From JAWPMV01 sp038527215 (GTDB lineage: Bacteria; Bacteroidota; Bacteroidia; J057), in assembly GCA_038527215.1 (NCBI GenBank), contig JBCBGC010000005.1, positions 1-64,000 of the forward strand: a stretch of DNA of 64,000 bases. Reading direction: 5' to 3'. The position numbers were made by a program, and so were the translations under genes. Shown here piece after piece: positions 17,256 to 26,119 of the stretch. Numbering within the stretch: the stretch's first letter is position 1; the number at the start of each line of letters is the position of its first letter. The notes under the pieces were generated by a model. That model was not told where the DNA came from. It made no database searches and was given only the letters and a program-made list of their open reading frames with translations.

Positions 17256-18845
17256 TTAATCTCGCAGTAAAGCCTCCAGATTTTCCAGGGAATCAGCCTC
17301 GGCAGCAGGCTTGTCCTGCCGCCACCGCAGCATGCGGGGAAAGCGGAGGGCCACCCCGGATTTGTGGCGTTTGGAACGGTTGATGCCTTCGAAGGCCAGC
17401 TCAAAGACCAATTGCGGTTCTACGCGCCGCACCGGACCAAAGCGCTCCAGGGTGTGCTTTTTCACCCAGGCATCTACCTTACGCATCTCCGCATCGGTCA
17501 GCCCGGAATAAGCTTTGGTAAAAGGAACCAGTTCCTCTCCTCGCCAGACGGCAAAGGTATAATCAGAATATAAGTTGGCGCGGCGACCGTGGCCGCGCTG
17601 AGCATAGATCATCACCGCATCTACGGTATAGGGATCGACTTTCCATTTCCACCAGTCGCCTTTTTTGCGCCCCACCAGATAGGGCGCGGTTTTCCGTTTG
17701 AGCATGAGCCCTTCGCTGTCTTTTTCCCGAGCGGTCTCACGGGCCTGCGCCAAGGCTTCCCAACTCTCAAAAGCAACCAAAGGAGACAGGCGAAATAAAT
17801 CAGGCAGATCGGCGGTGGCTACCGCTTGCTCCAAAAAGGCTCGTCTTTCAGCCATGGATCGCTCCCGCACGTCTTCTCCCGCCCATTCCATCACATCGTA
17901 ACCCATGATGATCACGGGCGCATTTCCCAGGATTTTTTTGGTTACATTTTTTCGACCAATGCGGGTTTGCAGGACTTGAAAGGACAAAGGCCGACCTTCC
18001 TTAAAAGGCAGCAATTCTCCATCAATCACCGTTCCATCCGGAATGCTTTCTGCCAGCTTCGCCAGCTCCGGGAATTTTTCCGTAATCAATTCTTCTCCTC
18101 TACTCCACAGAAACCATTGCCCATCTCGCTTGATCAACTGGGAGCGAATACCGTCCCACTTCCACTCCGCCTGCCATGCCTCTGGCGGTCCAAGCGCTTC
18201 CGGTTCCAGGTCCAGGGCATAAGCCAGGTAAAAGGGATAAGGCTTGGAAATATCATCGGCCAGGTTTTCCGAGCGGATCAGTTCTTCATAAGTGGTGGTA
18301 TCCGGGGTCCAGTTGCCCATCAGGCGGTGGGCCACGGCATTTTCTTCCATGCCCTCATGTTTGGCCAGGGCCCGGACCAGCAGCTTTTGGGAAACCCCCA
18401 GACGAAAGCCCCCGGTGATGAGTTTGTTGAAGACAAAACGCTCCTGCGGATTGAGTTGGCCCCAGGCTTTTTTCAACTCTACCTCTTTTTCTTCCTCTTC
18501 CTGGGGAGCAAGTTGTTGCAAAAAAGCCATCCAGGCACTGAGGCTCCGGTCCGCTTCCGTTTCCTCGCTGGGGGGCAGGAGTAAAGCCAGGGTTTCGGCC
18601 AGATCTCCTACGATGTGATAAGATTCCTCCACCAACCAGTTGGGGAGCTGGGATTCCTCCGCTACCCAGGCCCGCATGAGGGTAGTCTTGATCGCCCTAC
18701 GCGGTCGCCTTCCCGTAAAGAGAGCAATGGCCCAGAGCTTATCCGCATCCTCTGCCACAGCCAGGTATTCCCCCAGATGCCGGAGCTTGACCAGGGTTTT
18801 GTTGGTCTGGTCGAGTTGCAGGACGAGATGGGCAAAATGCTTCAT
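17256..18845 (-). CDS. ATP-dependent DNA ligase
   Basis: The 529-residue protein has an N-terminal helical DNA-binding domain (about 1-195) and the nucleotidyltransferase core with the active-site motif EWKWDGIR (Lys229), followed by DGELL, the PEGLM-like DSEGLMLKR, and WWKWK, then an OB-fold domain. It joins nicks using ATP through a Lys-AMP intermediate and belongs to the type often linked to repair in Bacteroidota. The start at 18845 (MKHFAHLVLQL) is preferred over an ATG at 18947, whose extra 34 residues include a Pro/Ser-rich stretch and overlap the PIN remnant. The usual partner helicase and nuclease genes are not adjacent. Confidence 0.93.
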   Translation of the reverse strand: MKHFAHLVLQLDQTNKTLVKLRHLGEYLAVAEDADKLWAIALFTGRRPRRAIKTTLMRAWVAEESQLPNWLVEESYHIVGDLAETLALLLPPSEETEADRSLSAWMAFLQQLAPQEEEEKEVELKKAWGQLNPQERFVFNKLITGGFRLGVSQKLLVRALAKHEGMEENAVAHRLMGNWTPDTTTYEELIRSENLADDISKPYPFYLAYALDLEPEALGPPEAWQAEWKWDGIRSQLIKRDGQWFLWSRGEELITEKFPELAKLAESIPDGTVIDGELLPFKEGRPLSFQVLQTRIGRKNVTKKILGNAPVIIMGYDVMEWAGEDVRERSMAERRAFLEQAVATADLPDLFRLSPLVAFESWEALAQARETAREKDSEGLMLKRKTAPYLVGRKKGDWWKWKVDPYTVDAVMIYAQRGHGRRANLYSDYTFAVWRGEELVPFTKAYSGLTDAEMRKVDAWVKKHTLERFGPVRRVEPQLVFELAFEGINRSKRHKSGVALRFPRMLRWRQDKPAAEADSLENLEALLRD

Positions 18846-18918
18846 AGAAGGATAACTGGGAGGGAGGGGAGAAGGTTGGGGAATGGGGTGCAATGAAGAA
18901 GTTTCGCCTAGGATTAAA

Positions 18919-18990
18919 TCACCAGAATAGAAGATCGCGTATTTCAATGGGGACGATCACATTGGTATCTAATACACAGGTGAATTTTAT
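18919..18990 (-). pseudogene. Remnant of a PIN-domain toxin (N-terminal fragment)
   Basis: On the minus strand the frame reads IKFTCVLDTNVIVPIEIRDL and ends at a stop after LLFW. CVLDTNV is the PIN-domain start with its first catalytic Asp. The expected ATG is ATA here, and about 110 residues of the toxin are missing, so the gene is dead. It directly follows an antitoxin remnant. Confidence 0.6.
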
Positions 18991-18991
18991 G

Positions 18992-19141
18992 CTATGTATA
19001 ATATGAACCCGATTCTTCGTCGGCTTGCATAATTTTGATGATCAATTCCTTTTGTTGAGCTTTCATCTGCTTCTTATAGGCCATCACATCTTCGAATTTT
19101 ACCCGTCGATGCTTACCAACTTTGGTAAATTTTATTTTCCT
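18992..19141 (-). pseudogene. Remnant of an excisionase-type antitoxin
   Basis: On the minus strand the frame reads KFTKVGKHRRVKFEDVMAYK and ends ...ADEESGSYYT then stop at 18992. This is the second half of the DNA-binding domain of excisionase-like antitoxins that pair with PIN toxins. The front half is lost: an in-frame stop (19142-19144) lies just before it. The spacing to the PIN remnant is as in intact modules. Confidence 0.6.
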
Positions 19142-19168
19142 TCATTAGAGGAGTTTCACCAGATGGCT

Positions 19169-19696
19169 TCACATGGTCTCATAAGATACCCATTCTTCAT
19201 TTTCCCATTCACAGCTTTGACAGGCTAACCCAATGATGATCCAACTATACCCTTCTCTCCAGTCATTTTCATCAAATTCTCCCTCCGTCTCACTTATAAA
19301 GTCCTGTTTACCTTTGGAAAAAAGGCTAAGCTGGACCTTGTACGCAGTATGCGCACATTCGGGACAGGCCCAGCTACGGTCCATCGGTCTAGGGTTTTTC
19401 CTTCCCCCAAACCCTTTACACACGAATCCATTCCAGCCATGATAATCCTTATCGAATATTAGGTGGATTTTACCACAGTTATGACACTTTACCTTCACGA
19501 TGAAGAAATAGTGCCCGTTCATCTTCGCTACCTTAATGGTCTTATCCTTTCTCTTTCCCACTTCTTCACCCACCAATCGTACATCAAAGCTATTATGACC
19601 GCAGGTGCAGACTAGTTCACCGTGGCATTGAAACGCATGATTGCCACTCCCCTTTGGCACCAAGATCGGAAAGAGATTTTTGGGGATGGGTAGCAT
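19169..19696 (-). CDS. Hypothetical protein with several zinc-ribbon-like CxxC pairs
   Basis: The 175-residue protein has no signal peptide and carries CTCG, CHNCG, CPEC and CQSC pairs spread over its length, so it probably folds around one or more zinc ions. The middle has FIVKVKCHNCGKIHLIFD. I do not recognise the family. It lies between the decayed PIN module and an intact GNAT/HTH pair, all on the minus strand, which fits a small accessory island of defence or toxin genes. Confidence 0.6.
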   Translation of the reverse strand: MLPIPKNLFPILVPKGSGNHAFQCHGELVCTCGHNSFDVRLVGEEVGKRKDKTIKVAKMNGHYFFIVKVKCHNCGKIHLIFDKDYHGWNGFVCKGFGGRKNPRPMDRSWACPECAHTAYKVQLSLFSKGKQDFISETEGEFDENDWREGYSWIIIGLACQSCEWENEEWVSYETM

Positions 19697-19737
19697 AGCT
19701 TTTATGGAAAAAAGGTAAAAATTGACCTCTTTACTGC

Positions 19738-20292
19738 TTATCCCTCAATTGTCGGCTTAAATTTTAGTTCATTTTTCACCTTCTCAGATGCGAGGGCTCG
19801 TTTCTCCTGATTCGTTTTAATTTCTTCTTCTATTTGCTTGGCGTACAACCTGTACCAAAAGCTAGCCGGGATCATCGCCCCACTATGAATTTCAAGGCGA
19901 TACATGAAGTCAACGTTGGGAGCTTCTTTGGCATGAATCAGCCGACTTAATTTAGTCTTATGAATAGCAATGTCCTGTGCAAATTGACCATGAGGAACTT
20001 TTAGCAGATCGATATATTGCTTCAACTGACTAGCGAAAGAGAATGCAGGCAGAAATGTGTTTTGCTGAAGATAGTCTCTTATCAATAATTTCATCCGAAC
20101 CAATTCTCCTTGCAGCACTTGTTCGTCTGACATAGATTTCAATTTCTCCAGACGAAGTTTTTTGAATTCGGCTTCTGCGGCTTGCTTTTCCTCCTCCGTC
20201 ATGGTACCTCTCAGCACATAGCTTTGCGCAATTTCCTGATCGGATAAAGTTTTCTTTAGCTTATCATAAGTTGGTTCTCCCTTTTTACTCAT
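19738..20292 (-). CDS. HTH-domain protein, probable antitoxin of the GNAT pair
   Basis: The 184-residue protein has a charged helical N-terminus (about 1-60) and a C-terminal HTH-type region (GQFAQDIAIHKTKLSRLIHA, then MYRLEIHSGAMIPASFWYRL) like HigA/XRE antitoxins, then a basic tail. Its start overlaps the end of the GNAT gene by 8 bases, so the two are co-translated. The order toxin first, antitoxin second is the order of HigBA-type modules. Antitoxin function is inferred from the pairing; the protein may also repress the operon. Confidence 0.65.
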   Translation of the reverse strand: MSKKGEPTYDKLKKTLSDQEIAQSYVLRGTMTEEEKQAAEAEFKKLRLEKLKSMSDEQVLQGELVRMKLLIRDYLQQNTFLPAFSFASQLKQYIDLLKVPHGQFAQDIAIHKTKLSRLIHAKEAPNVDFMYRLEIHSGAMIPASFWYRLYAKQIEEEIKTNQEKRALASEKVKNELKFKPTIEG

Positions 20293-20758
20293 ATCCTAAA
20301 TAGGCTTTAATTAACTGTTGTGAAGCTGTTCCTTCTATGCCTAAATATCTACCGTATTGGCTGAATCCATACTGTTGCCGGTAATGCTCGATTAACTGGG
20401 TTTTAGGCTCTAGCGAGACAAATCCAAAATAGCCTCTCTTAAAGGCCTCTTCGGCAGCAAAGGCAATTAAACAACCAGCAATATTATCTAATGATTTTTG
20501 CCGTCCTTGGTTGGACTTTGAGACCTCCAACAGATTGAGGTGAACCCTGTATTCATCAGGGCGATCGATCAAGGACATTAGACCCAGAATATTCCGATCA
20601 TCTTTGAGCAAATAAATGGTATAAATTTCGTAGGCATGTTCAGTTGTCCAGTCGAAGGAAAATTCACTTGATCTTTTTACCCATGCTGACGTTTCTTCAT
20701 CCATCTCCTTAATTTCGGCATCCAAGGCCTCGCCAGATCCCAGGTGAAAAAGTTTCAT
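20285..20758 (-). CDS. GNAT-fold acetyltransferase-like protein, probable toxin
   Basis: The 157-residue protein has the GNAT layout: a central strand (YRVHLNLLEVS), a degenerate acetyl-CoA loop (KSNQGRQKSLDNIAG), a helix (LIAFAAEEAFKRGY), a strand GFVSLEPKT and a final YRQQYGFSQYGRYLGIEG. Size and pairing with an overlapping HTH gene resemble GNAT toxins that acetylate aminoacyl-tRNA, but the acetyl-CoA loop departs from Q/RxxGxG/A, so activity is uncertain. It is the first gene of the pair. Confidence 0.65.
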   Translation of the reverse strand: MKLFHLGSGEALDAEIKEMDEETSAWVKRSSEFSFDWTTEHAYEIYTIYLLKDDRNILGLMSLIDRPDEYRVHLNLLEVSKSNQGRQKSLDNIAGCLIAFAAEEAFKRGYFGFVSLEPKTQLIEHYRQQYGFSQYGRYLGIEGTASQQLIKAYLGYE

Positions 20759-20868
20759 AATAAAGTATATGCGATTACAACATACACAATACTATTTACG
20801 AAAACAATAAACTCAGGTTACTTTTTTCATCAACGCAATACGGAGCACTATGCTTCTAAGCGGATTAA

Positions 20869-21705
20869 TTAGTGGTGTTCTTCTCTCCCCCAATTCCCAA
20901 AGAACACCCCTTCATGATTCATGAAACTCCCCTCCTGCTTATTTAAATCCAATTGTCCCCCCTCATAATTCGTGGCGGGCAAACCCAACTCCTGATAGAA
21001 ACAAGCAGTAGCCGCATAGTCCCAGATGCTGCCCCCGCCCTGGGCTTTTTTGGGGAATTTGAGCATACAAGCGGGACCGTTTTCCAGGACAAAAATAGCG
21101 TTCAACACCGCCCCGGCTCCAGACTTTTCCCGGATTTCAGTTAAGCCGAGTTCAGCAGTTTTTTTGTCTAAAAATGCTTGGATCTCGTCTGCTCGGGGGG
21201 TCTCGGCCAGTGTGCGATCGGTGACATAGGTGAGGAAGTGATTTTGAGGCTGAGGTTTCCAGACCTTCTGATTCTTAAATGCACCCTGCCCTTTGACGGC
21301 ATGATAAAGCGTATCGGTACTAGGATCAAACACCACCCCAATCTGTGGCGTCCCATCCTGCGCTACCAAGGCAATAGAGACCGAAAAGCCGGGATATTTG
21401 TTGATAAAAGGCAGGGTTCCGTCCAGCGGATCAATGCACCAGAAATAGGCTTTTTCGAAGCGGCTGCCGTCATCTTCGGTTTCTTCGGACAAAAGGGCCA
21501 GGTCATGCGTCTCGCAACTAGGCAACAGATGAGACATGATGACCTCCTCAGAGGCTTTGTCTACTACGGTTACCACTTGAGAAGCATAGCTGGCGCCTCC
21601 TTCCTTTTTCTCCACTGCCACCTCTCGCTGCATATATTCCTGAATGACTTTTCCAGCCTCCAGGGCGGCTTGGATAGCAAGTTCACTAAGCGGCAAAAGG
21701 TCCAT
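20869..21705 (-). CDS. Inositol monophosphatase-family phosphatase (CysQ/SuhB-like)
   Basis: The 278-residue protein has the Mg-binding motifs of the family: LLSEETED, CIDPLDGTLPF and, near the end, SIWDYAATACF. Members remove phosphate from inositol phosphates, 3'-phosphoadenosine 5'-phosphate or sugar phosphates; the substrate is not clear here. Its start lies two bases after the stop of the phosphotransferase gene upstream, so the two genes form an operon, perhaps acting on related phospho-compounds. Confidence 0.88.
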   Translation of the reverse strand: MDLLPLSELAIQAALEAGKVIQEYMQREVAVEKKEGGASYASQVVTVVDKASEEVIMSHLLPSCETHDLALLSEETEDDGSRFEKAYFWCIDPLDGTLPFINKYPGFSVSIALVAQDGTPQIGVVFDPSTDTLYHAVKGQGAFKNQKVWKPQPQNHFLTYVTDRTLAETPRADEIQAFLDKKTAELGLTEIREKSGAGAVLNAIFVLENGPACMLKFPKKAQGGGSIWDYAATACFYQELGLPATNYEGGQLDLNKQEGSFMNHEGVFFGNWGREEHH

Positions 21706-21707
21706 GG

Positions 21708-22655
21708 CTAGAGGTTTTTTATAACATTGGCAGTTACCCGTTCGCTATAGGTATTGAGCTTCCAGTGGCCGGGGCTCCAGCCTTTGAGGAAGCGGTGAAA
21801 ATCAGCCCAGGCGACGTGATATAAGCCCCGCCATTCGGCTTCCAGGGCGGGACTGGGTTCAGGCAAAGCCTTTTGCAAAAAACCGAAATAGATATCCAGA
21901 ATCTGGGCTTCCAGGCGTTCGCAGGAGCTTTCGTCCAGACAACTGCCAATAAAATAGGCTACGTCTTTCATCCCGCAACCTCCGCCTACGTATTGAAAGT
22001 CCACGCCTGCCACTTCCCCTTCAGGAGAAAAGCAGAAGTTGGCCAGTTTGGCGTCTCCGTGTACAAAGGTCTGGTAGGTGCAGTGATTGAGTTTATCATC
22101 AATCGCTCCTGCGGCAGCCTTCAAGCGGCGATCGTCCAGTACCTCCAATTCCTGCGGACGGGTCGCCAAATGCCAATAGGTCCCCACTTCCCACAAGCCC
22201 TCAGGCTGTTGTCCCAAATAGCTGGCATGGAACCGGGCCAGCCACTGCAGACAGGCTGCAATCTCTTCCCAGACCACTGACCGCTTGCGCAGGTAAAAAC
22301 CCGCCTCGTCCAAATCCTCCAGGATCATCAGTACCTCGCCCTCGTGATGTTCCACGGCCAGGCATACCGGCAGGCGAGCTGCACTTAGTTGGCTATATCG
22401 TTCGTACCAAGTGGTTTCTACTTGGTAGGATTTCACTTTTCGTTGGTGGCCCAGGTCGGTATTCCAGCCCCGCGGATGCTGCTTTTGCGCGGGTAACTGT
22501 ACGTGCTTGACCACTATGCTATCCACCGCTGCCCCACTTAGGTTCACCCGGAGAATTTTGCCATAGCCGGACCACAGGCGTTGGATGGTTTCCCCAATTT
22601 CCAGAGAAGTAGCCCCGGTCTTTTCCAGGATGATCGACTTGAAATGTTCGTTCAT
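21708..22655 (-). CDS. Phosphotransferase with kinase-like fold (EcKinase/aminoglycoside phosphotransferase family)
   Basis: The 315-residue protein shows the small-molecule kinase core: a nucleotide-binding N-lobe (SIVVKHVQLP), the catalytic loop FVHGDAKLANF and the metal site GVDFQYVGGGCGMKDVAYFI. These features match ecdysteroid-kinase-like and aminoglycoside phosphotransferase-like proteins that phosphorylate small hydroxylated compounds. It leads a two-gene operon with an IMPase-type phosphatase. Upstream lies a long repeat region (22656-23236). Confidence 0.85.
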   Translation of the reverse strand: MNEHFKSIILEKTGATSLEIGETIQRLWSGYGKILRVNLSGAAVDSIVVKHVQLPAQKQHPRGWNTDLGHQRKVKSYQVETTWYERYSQLSAARLPVCLAVEHHEGEVLMILEDLDEAGFYLRKRSVVWEEIAACLQWLARFHASYLGQQPEGLWEVGTYWHLATRPQELEVLDDRRLKAAAGAIDDKLNHCTYQTFVHGDAKLANFCFSPEGEVAGVDFQYVGGGCGMKDVAYFIGSCLDESSCERLEAQILDIYFGFLQKALPEPSPALEAEWRGLYHVAWADFHRFLKGWSPGHWKLNTYSERVTANVIKNL

Positions 22656-22733
22656 AGGGGGGCAAAGATAGGGAAATGCCTACAGGGAGTTCTTTTCTTT
22701 TTGAGCACCTTTTCTTTCTATCTTTTGCTAAAG

Positions 22734-22911
22734 CTCTTATCCACTTTTTCTTGATAAAGGACCCTTGTACCTTTTTTCTTGATAAAGGACCCTTGTACCT
22801 TTTTTCTTGATAAAGCTCTCATCCACTTTTTCTTGATAAAGCTCTTATCCACTTTTTCTTGATAAAGCTCTTATCCACTTTTTCTTGATAAAGTACCCTT
22901 GTACCTTTTTT
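22734..22911. repeat. Tandem array of 26-28-bp half-hairpin units
   Basis: Seven units follow one another, each ending in CTTTTT(T)CTTGATAAAG. Two kinds alternate: CTCTTATCCA-type (26 bp) and GACCCTTGTAC-type (28 bp). Each unit equals the first arm plus loop of the stem-loop element that follows, as if one arm had been multiplied. Non-coding. Confidence 0.8.
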
Positions 22912-22993
22912 CTTGATAAAAAAGGTACCCAAAAAATCAAGACGCTGCTAACCGCGCCTACACACATTCCCGCCCCCTCACCCTAGCAGCGTC
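22901..22993 (+). repeat. Two-stem repeat element, copy A
   Basis: Stem 1: GTACCTTTTTT (22901-22911) with AAAAAAGGTAC (22918-22928), loop CTTGAT. Linker CCAAAAAATCAA. Stem 2: GACGCTGCTA (22941-22950) with TAGCAGCGTC (22984-22993), enclosing 33 bases. Three more copies are at 23088, 43457 and 46127, with different stem-2 sequences. Confidence 0.8.
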
Positions 22994-23087
22994 ATAGCCC
23001 CGGCGCCCCAAAGAATTATCGTGAGCTTTAGGGCTATAGAGCTACAGAGTTTTTGAATTTATGGAGAGTTAATAGGCGCGTTGGGGT

Positions 23088-23173
23088 GCACGAACGCGGG
23101 CGGACGGATTGCAGCGCTGGCCTTGGTTGGTTCGTGCTTGATTTTTGCTCCACTTTTTATCAAGAAAAAGTGG
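23088..23173 (-). repeat. Two-stem repeat element, copy B (inverted)
   Basis: Read on the minus strand: stem 1 CCACTTTTT/AAAAAGTGG with a six-base loop, linker AGCAAAAATCAA, then stem 2 GCACGAAC/GTTCGTGC enclosing 34 bases that begin CAACCAAGGCC. It faces copy A across about 95 bases. Confidence 0.8.
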
Positions 23174-23236
23174 AAAAGGCCTTAAAAAGCCCAGCAAAAC
23201 ATTGATAAAAACGCATCAAGCTAAAAAGAAAACTCT

Positions 23237-24694
23237 CTACTTAATTCCATTAAGCTCATACGAAGCCCGATACGGAAGCGTATCAAAATCAACCTGCCCA
23301 GGCACCACGCGCGGGTCTCCGGAACCTACCAAGGCATCATTGAGATAAAGCGCCAATTGCTCCTTCACTGTCTGAAGGTTGGGTTGCTGGGCCAGATTGT
23401 GGAGTTGGTAGGGGTCTTGGGCAAGGTCATACAATTCCTCAGCAGGTCTTTTTGCGAAACTCAAGGCATAGAAAGGCTGCACGGTGGGCAGGTCCGCGTT
23501 TTCTACGAGGTAAGTCTTGGTCGGTCCATTGTCGCAATCCGCAAAGGAATTCATGGGATGGGTCGCGCCATCGGGCACGCCTGCGGGCCAGCGATCTGGA
23601 AAGAAATTACGGATGTAGAGGTAGTCCTGGGTGCGAATGCCGCGGCTGGGATAACCCGCGATAGAGGGGCTAGCCTGCGCAGGCGTATGCCGTTCCCGCC
23701 CAAAGACGATATGATTTCGCGGGACTAAACTTTGCTCATCCTCTTGAGATCGGAGTAGCTTGGCCAGGGACTTTCCCGTCATTTGTTCCGGCACTTCCAC
23801 GCCCGCCATTTCTAGAAAAGTCGGAGCCAGATCGGTTAGTGACACAAAGGCCGGAATGCGCTGCCAGGGCTTTACCTTGGTCCCCCAATGCATCACCAAA
23901 GGTACCCTTACGCCCATGTCATAAAGATTGCCCTTGCAACGGGGAAAAGGCATGCCGTGATCACCGGTTACCACGATGAGGGTGTTTTGCAATTCGCCCA
24001 AGCTGTCCAGCAGTTGAATGGCTTCGCCCACTTCCCGGTCAAAGCGTTGGACCTCATAATAATAGTCGGCGATGTCGCTGCGGATTTCCTCGGATTCGGG
24101 ATAAAAGCCCGGTAACTGCACCTTGGCGGGATCGATGCCTGCGGCGGCTCCACTGCCTTTTTCATAGGCCCGATGCGGATCGGAAGCTCCAAACCAAAAA
24201 CAAAAAGGCTGGTCTTTTTCTTTCTCGGCCAGGAATTGTCGCAAGCCTTGCGGGTATTTGGGTCCCGCAGGGCGTAGGCTGTCATAACCCCCCGCCTTGA
24301 GATCACCCGGGCCCCAGCTTTTGCGCCAGGAACCTACTGCATAGCCCGCTTCTTCCAACAGCAAGGGATAGACAGGCTGGTCCCGGTCCAGCGTAGACCA
24401 AAGATTGGCCCCCTCACCCAATCGCCAGAAATCCTGCCCAGTCAAAATCGCCCCCCGGCTCGGTGAGCAAGAAGGACTCGAGACATAGGCATGTTCAAAC
24501 AGGACCCCCGAGCGCGCCAGACGGTCAAAGGTGGGCGTTTGTACCACAGTGTCTCCGTAGACGCCCGCGTGGGGCCAGCCCCAGTCGTCTGCGATGCAGA
24601 AGAGGATGTTGGGAGGGGAGGCGATTTCCGGCTGGGGAGTGCAATTTGTCAGAAAAAAAATAGAGGCGAGTAGGATGTATCGCAGGCTAAGCAT
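23237..24694 (-). CDS. Sulfatase, lipoprotein, formylglycine type
   Basis: The 485-residue protein has a lipoprotein signal (LTNC), the metal site NILFCIADDWG, and the sulfatase signature CSPSR at Cys76, the residue that is turned into formylglycine, followed by GAILTGQ. A later GDHGMPFPRCKGNLYD also fits type I sulfatases. It would cut sulfate esters, probably from algal or animal polysaccharides, in the periplasm or on the surface. An FGE gene able to mature it lies at 36812. The nearby genes are not obviously polysaccharide-related. Confidence 0.93.
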   Translation of the reverse strand: MLSLRYILLASIFFLTNCTPQPEIASPPNILFCIADDWGWPHAGVYGDTVVQTPTFDRLARSGVLFEHAYVSSPSCSPSRGAILTGQDFWRLGEGANLWSTLDRDQPVYPLLLEEAGYAVGSWRKSWGPGDLKAGGYDSLRPAGPKYPQGLRQFLAEKEKDQPFCFWFGASDPHRAYEKGSGAAAGIDPAKVQLPGFYPESEEIRSDIADYYYEVQRFDREVGEAIQLLDSLGELQNTLIVVTGDHGMPFPRCKGNLYDMGVRVPLVMHWGTKVKPWQRIPAFVSLTDLAPTFLEMAGVEVPEQMTGKSLAKLLRSQEDEQSLVPRNHIVFGRERHTPAQASPSIAGYPSRGIRTQDYLYIRNFFPDRWPAGVPDGATHPMNSFADCDNGPTKTYLVENADLPTVQPFYALSFAKRPAEELYDLAQDPYQLHNLAQQPNLQTVKEQLALYLNDALVGSGDPRVVPGQVDFDTLPYRASYELNGIK

Positions 24695-24828
24695 GGCAAA
24701 AAGGTGATTACGGACTCAAGGAATAGGGAAGTTTTTTCCGTATTCAGCCTTAAGATAAGATTCTTTAGTTTGCCAATATAGAAACCTATTCACATCGATT
24801 ATTTACCCTGCGGATTCTCATTCTCACC

Positions 24829-25314
24829 ATGAAACCCTTTGTCCTCATCACCATTCTTCTCCCTCTTTTCTCCTGTGCCCCCACCCGCAGCCAAAAGCCC
24901 CTCCATCCCTGCACTGGCCAATACGCCGTCACCAAAACCTTTGGTAGCCTCCCCAATCATCAAGGCTTCACCGTAAGCCTCAACTACGATACAGGCACCC
25001 TTACCGGCATCGAGCAAGGAGACACCCTCGGAAGGGTGGTGCTCAAGCCCCAGGAATTATCAAACATTTGTCGGGAGCTGTCTTTGGTGGATTATTCGGT
25101 CTTTCGCGATTCGACTACAGCCGGGAATGACGGAGGGTGGATGATCGTTAAGGTAAGCAACCATCAGGGCATAAAGGTTGATTCGCGGATGTGGGCCAGT
25201 CATTATACATCAGAACATACTCGTTTGCGGAAAATCCTGGTGAATCGATGGATAAATCGCATCCAGGATAAGAAGCTACAGGAGCTCTATAAATCGATGG
25301 AATACGTGGAGTAG
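24829..25314 (+). CDS. Small hypothetical lipoprotein
   Basis: The 161-residue protein has a lipoprotein signal peptide ending in LFSC, then a compact domain with GFTVSLNYDTGTLTG and a helical C-terminus. It is transcribed divergently from the sulfatase gene. I do not recognise the family. Attachment to a membrane is the only safe statement. Confidence 0.65.
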   Translation: MKPFVLITILLPLFSCAPTRSQKPLHPCTGQYAVTKTFGSLPNHQGFTVSLNYDTGTLTGIEQGDTLGRVVLKPQELSNICRELSLVDYSVFRDSTTAGNDGGWMIVKVSNHQGIKVDSRMWASHYTSEHTRLRKILVNRWINRIQDKKLQELYKSMEYVE

Positions 25315-25419
25315 GAGAAGTGTTGGGAGAGTTTTACATCCCCTTCCGCCCATCGGCCCCTTCTAAGTCGCAGATCCCGGTACCCCGGGAGAAGCCTGGC
25401 GGGCATATCCTTATTGTAG

Positions 25420-25438
25420 AGACGCATCGCATGCGTCT
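25420..25438. repeat. Palindromic intergenic stem-loop
   Basis: AGACGCAT, loop CGC, ATGCGTCT: eight perfect pairs. Such AGACGCAT-type palindromes are frequent between genes in several phyla. It lies between the convergent lipoprotein and cupin genes and may act as a terminator-like structure. Confidence 0.5.
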
Positions 25439-25523
25439 AATAAGATTTTGTCGAAGACAGGCCCAAGTGCGAAAGCCCCGTTGAAGGGGCTGCGGCAAGC
25501 GCGAGCGGGGATGTAAAACCCCC

Positions 25524-25979
25524 TCAAATCGGCGGCCCCACCATCTCCTGCCCATGCTTCGCCGCAATCGCCGCCATGGTTTCCGCGGAGAAATCCCCTT
25601 CCTGCTGAGCCTGGTAAAAGTCACGGAACATTTCTTCTATAGACAGCGCGGGAGAAAAGATATAGCGCAGGCGGCCCACGGAATCGCCGACGTTTTTGAA
25701 GGCGTGGATGGTGCCTTTGGGGATGACGGCTACATCACCAGGTTCCATGTGGTGTAGCTCTCCCCCAATTTCGACATCGAATTGGCCCTCCAGGAAAAAG
25801 AAGGTTTCATCCTGCTCATGGTGGATGTGGCGGGGAGCCCCAATGCCGGGCTGGACGAGGTCTTCAAAAATAGCGAGCTGTCCGTCGGTTTGGGCACCGA
25901 CCAACAAAATTTTCAGCGTCAAGGCACCCGGAAAGTCCAGGGTTTCTACTGCGGAATATTTGGCGTGTACAGGCTCCAT
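25524..25979 (-). CDS. Cupin-domain protein
   Basis: From the ATG at 25979 (MEPVHAKYSAVETLDFPG) the protein has 151 residues; an ATG at 26045 would add 22 without likeness to the family. The cupin motifs are clear: PRHIHHEQDETFFFLEGQ (metal-binding His/His/Glu) and later PKGTIHAFKNVGD. It is a single-domain cupin with a metal site, family of small sugar- or quinone-related enzymes and binding proteins; the reaction is unknown. No operon partner. Confidence 0.85.
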   Translation of the reverse strand: MEPVHAKYSAVETLDFPGALTLKILLVGAQTDGQLAIFEDLVQPGIGAPRHIHHEQDETFFFLEGQFDVEIGGELHHMEPGDVAVIPKGTIHAFKNVGDSVGRLRYIFSPALSIEEMFRDFYQAQQEGDFSAETMAAIAAKHGQEMVGPPI

Positions 25980-26119
25980 ATTATGTAAGCTTGAAGGTGA
26001 AGGGCTACGCAGGAGAGCAGGGATCGCTTCCTTTTTGGTATACACTCTCCCTAAAGACAGTAGCCCAATGTTTAAACATCGTAATATTTTCTGATGACTT
26101 CAAGTGGAAAGGTATTCTC

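Noticed and set aside
22734..22911. Short direct repeats that might be an origin or iteron array
   Set aside because: The units equal half of a dispersed hairpin element and no replication gene is near.
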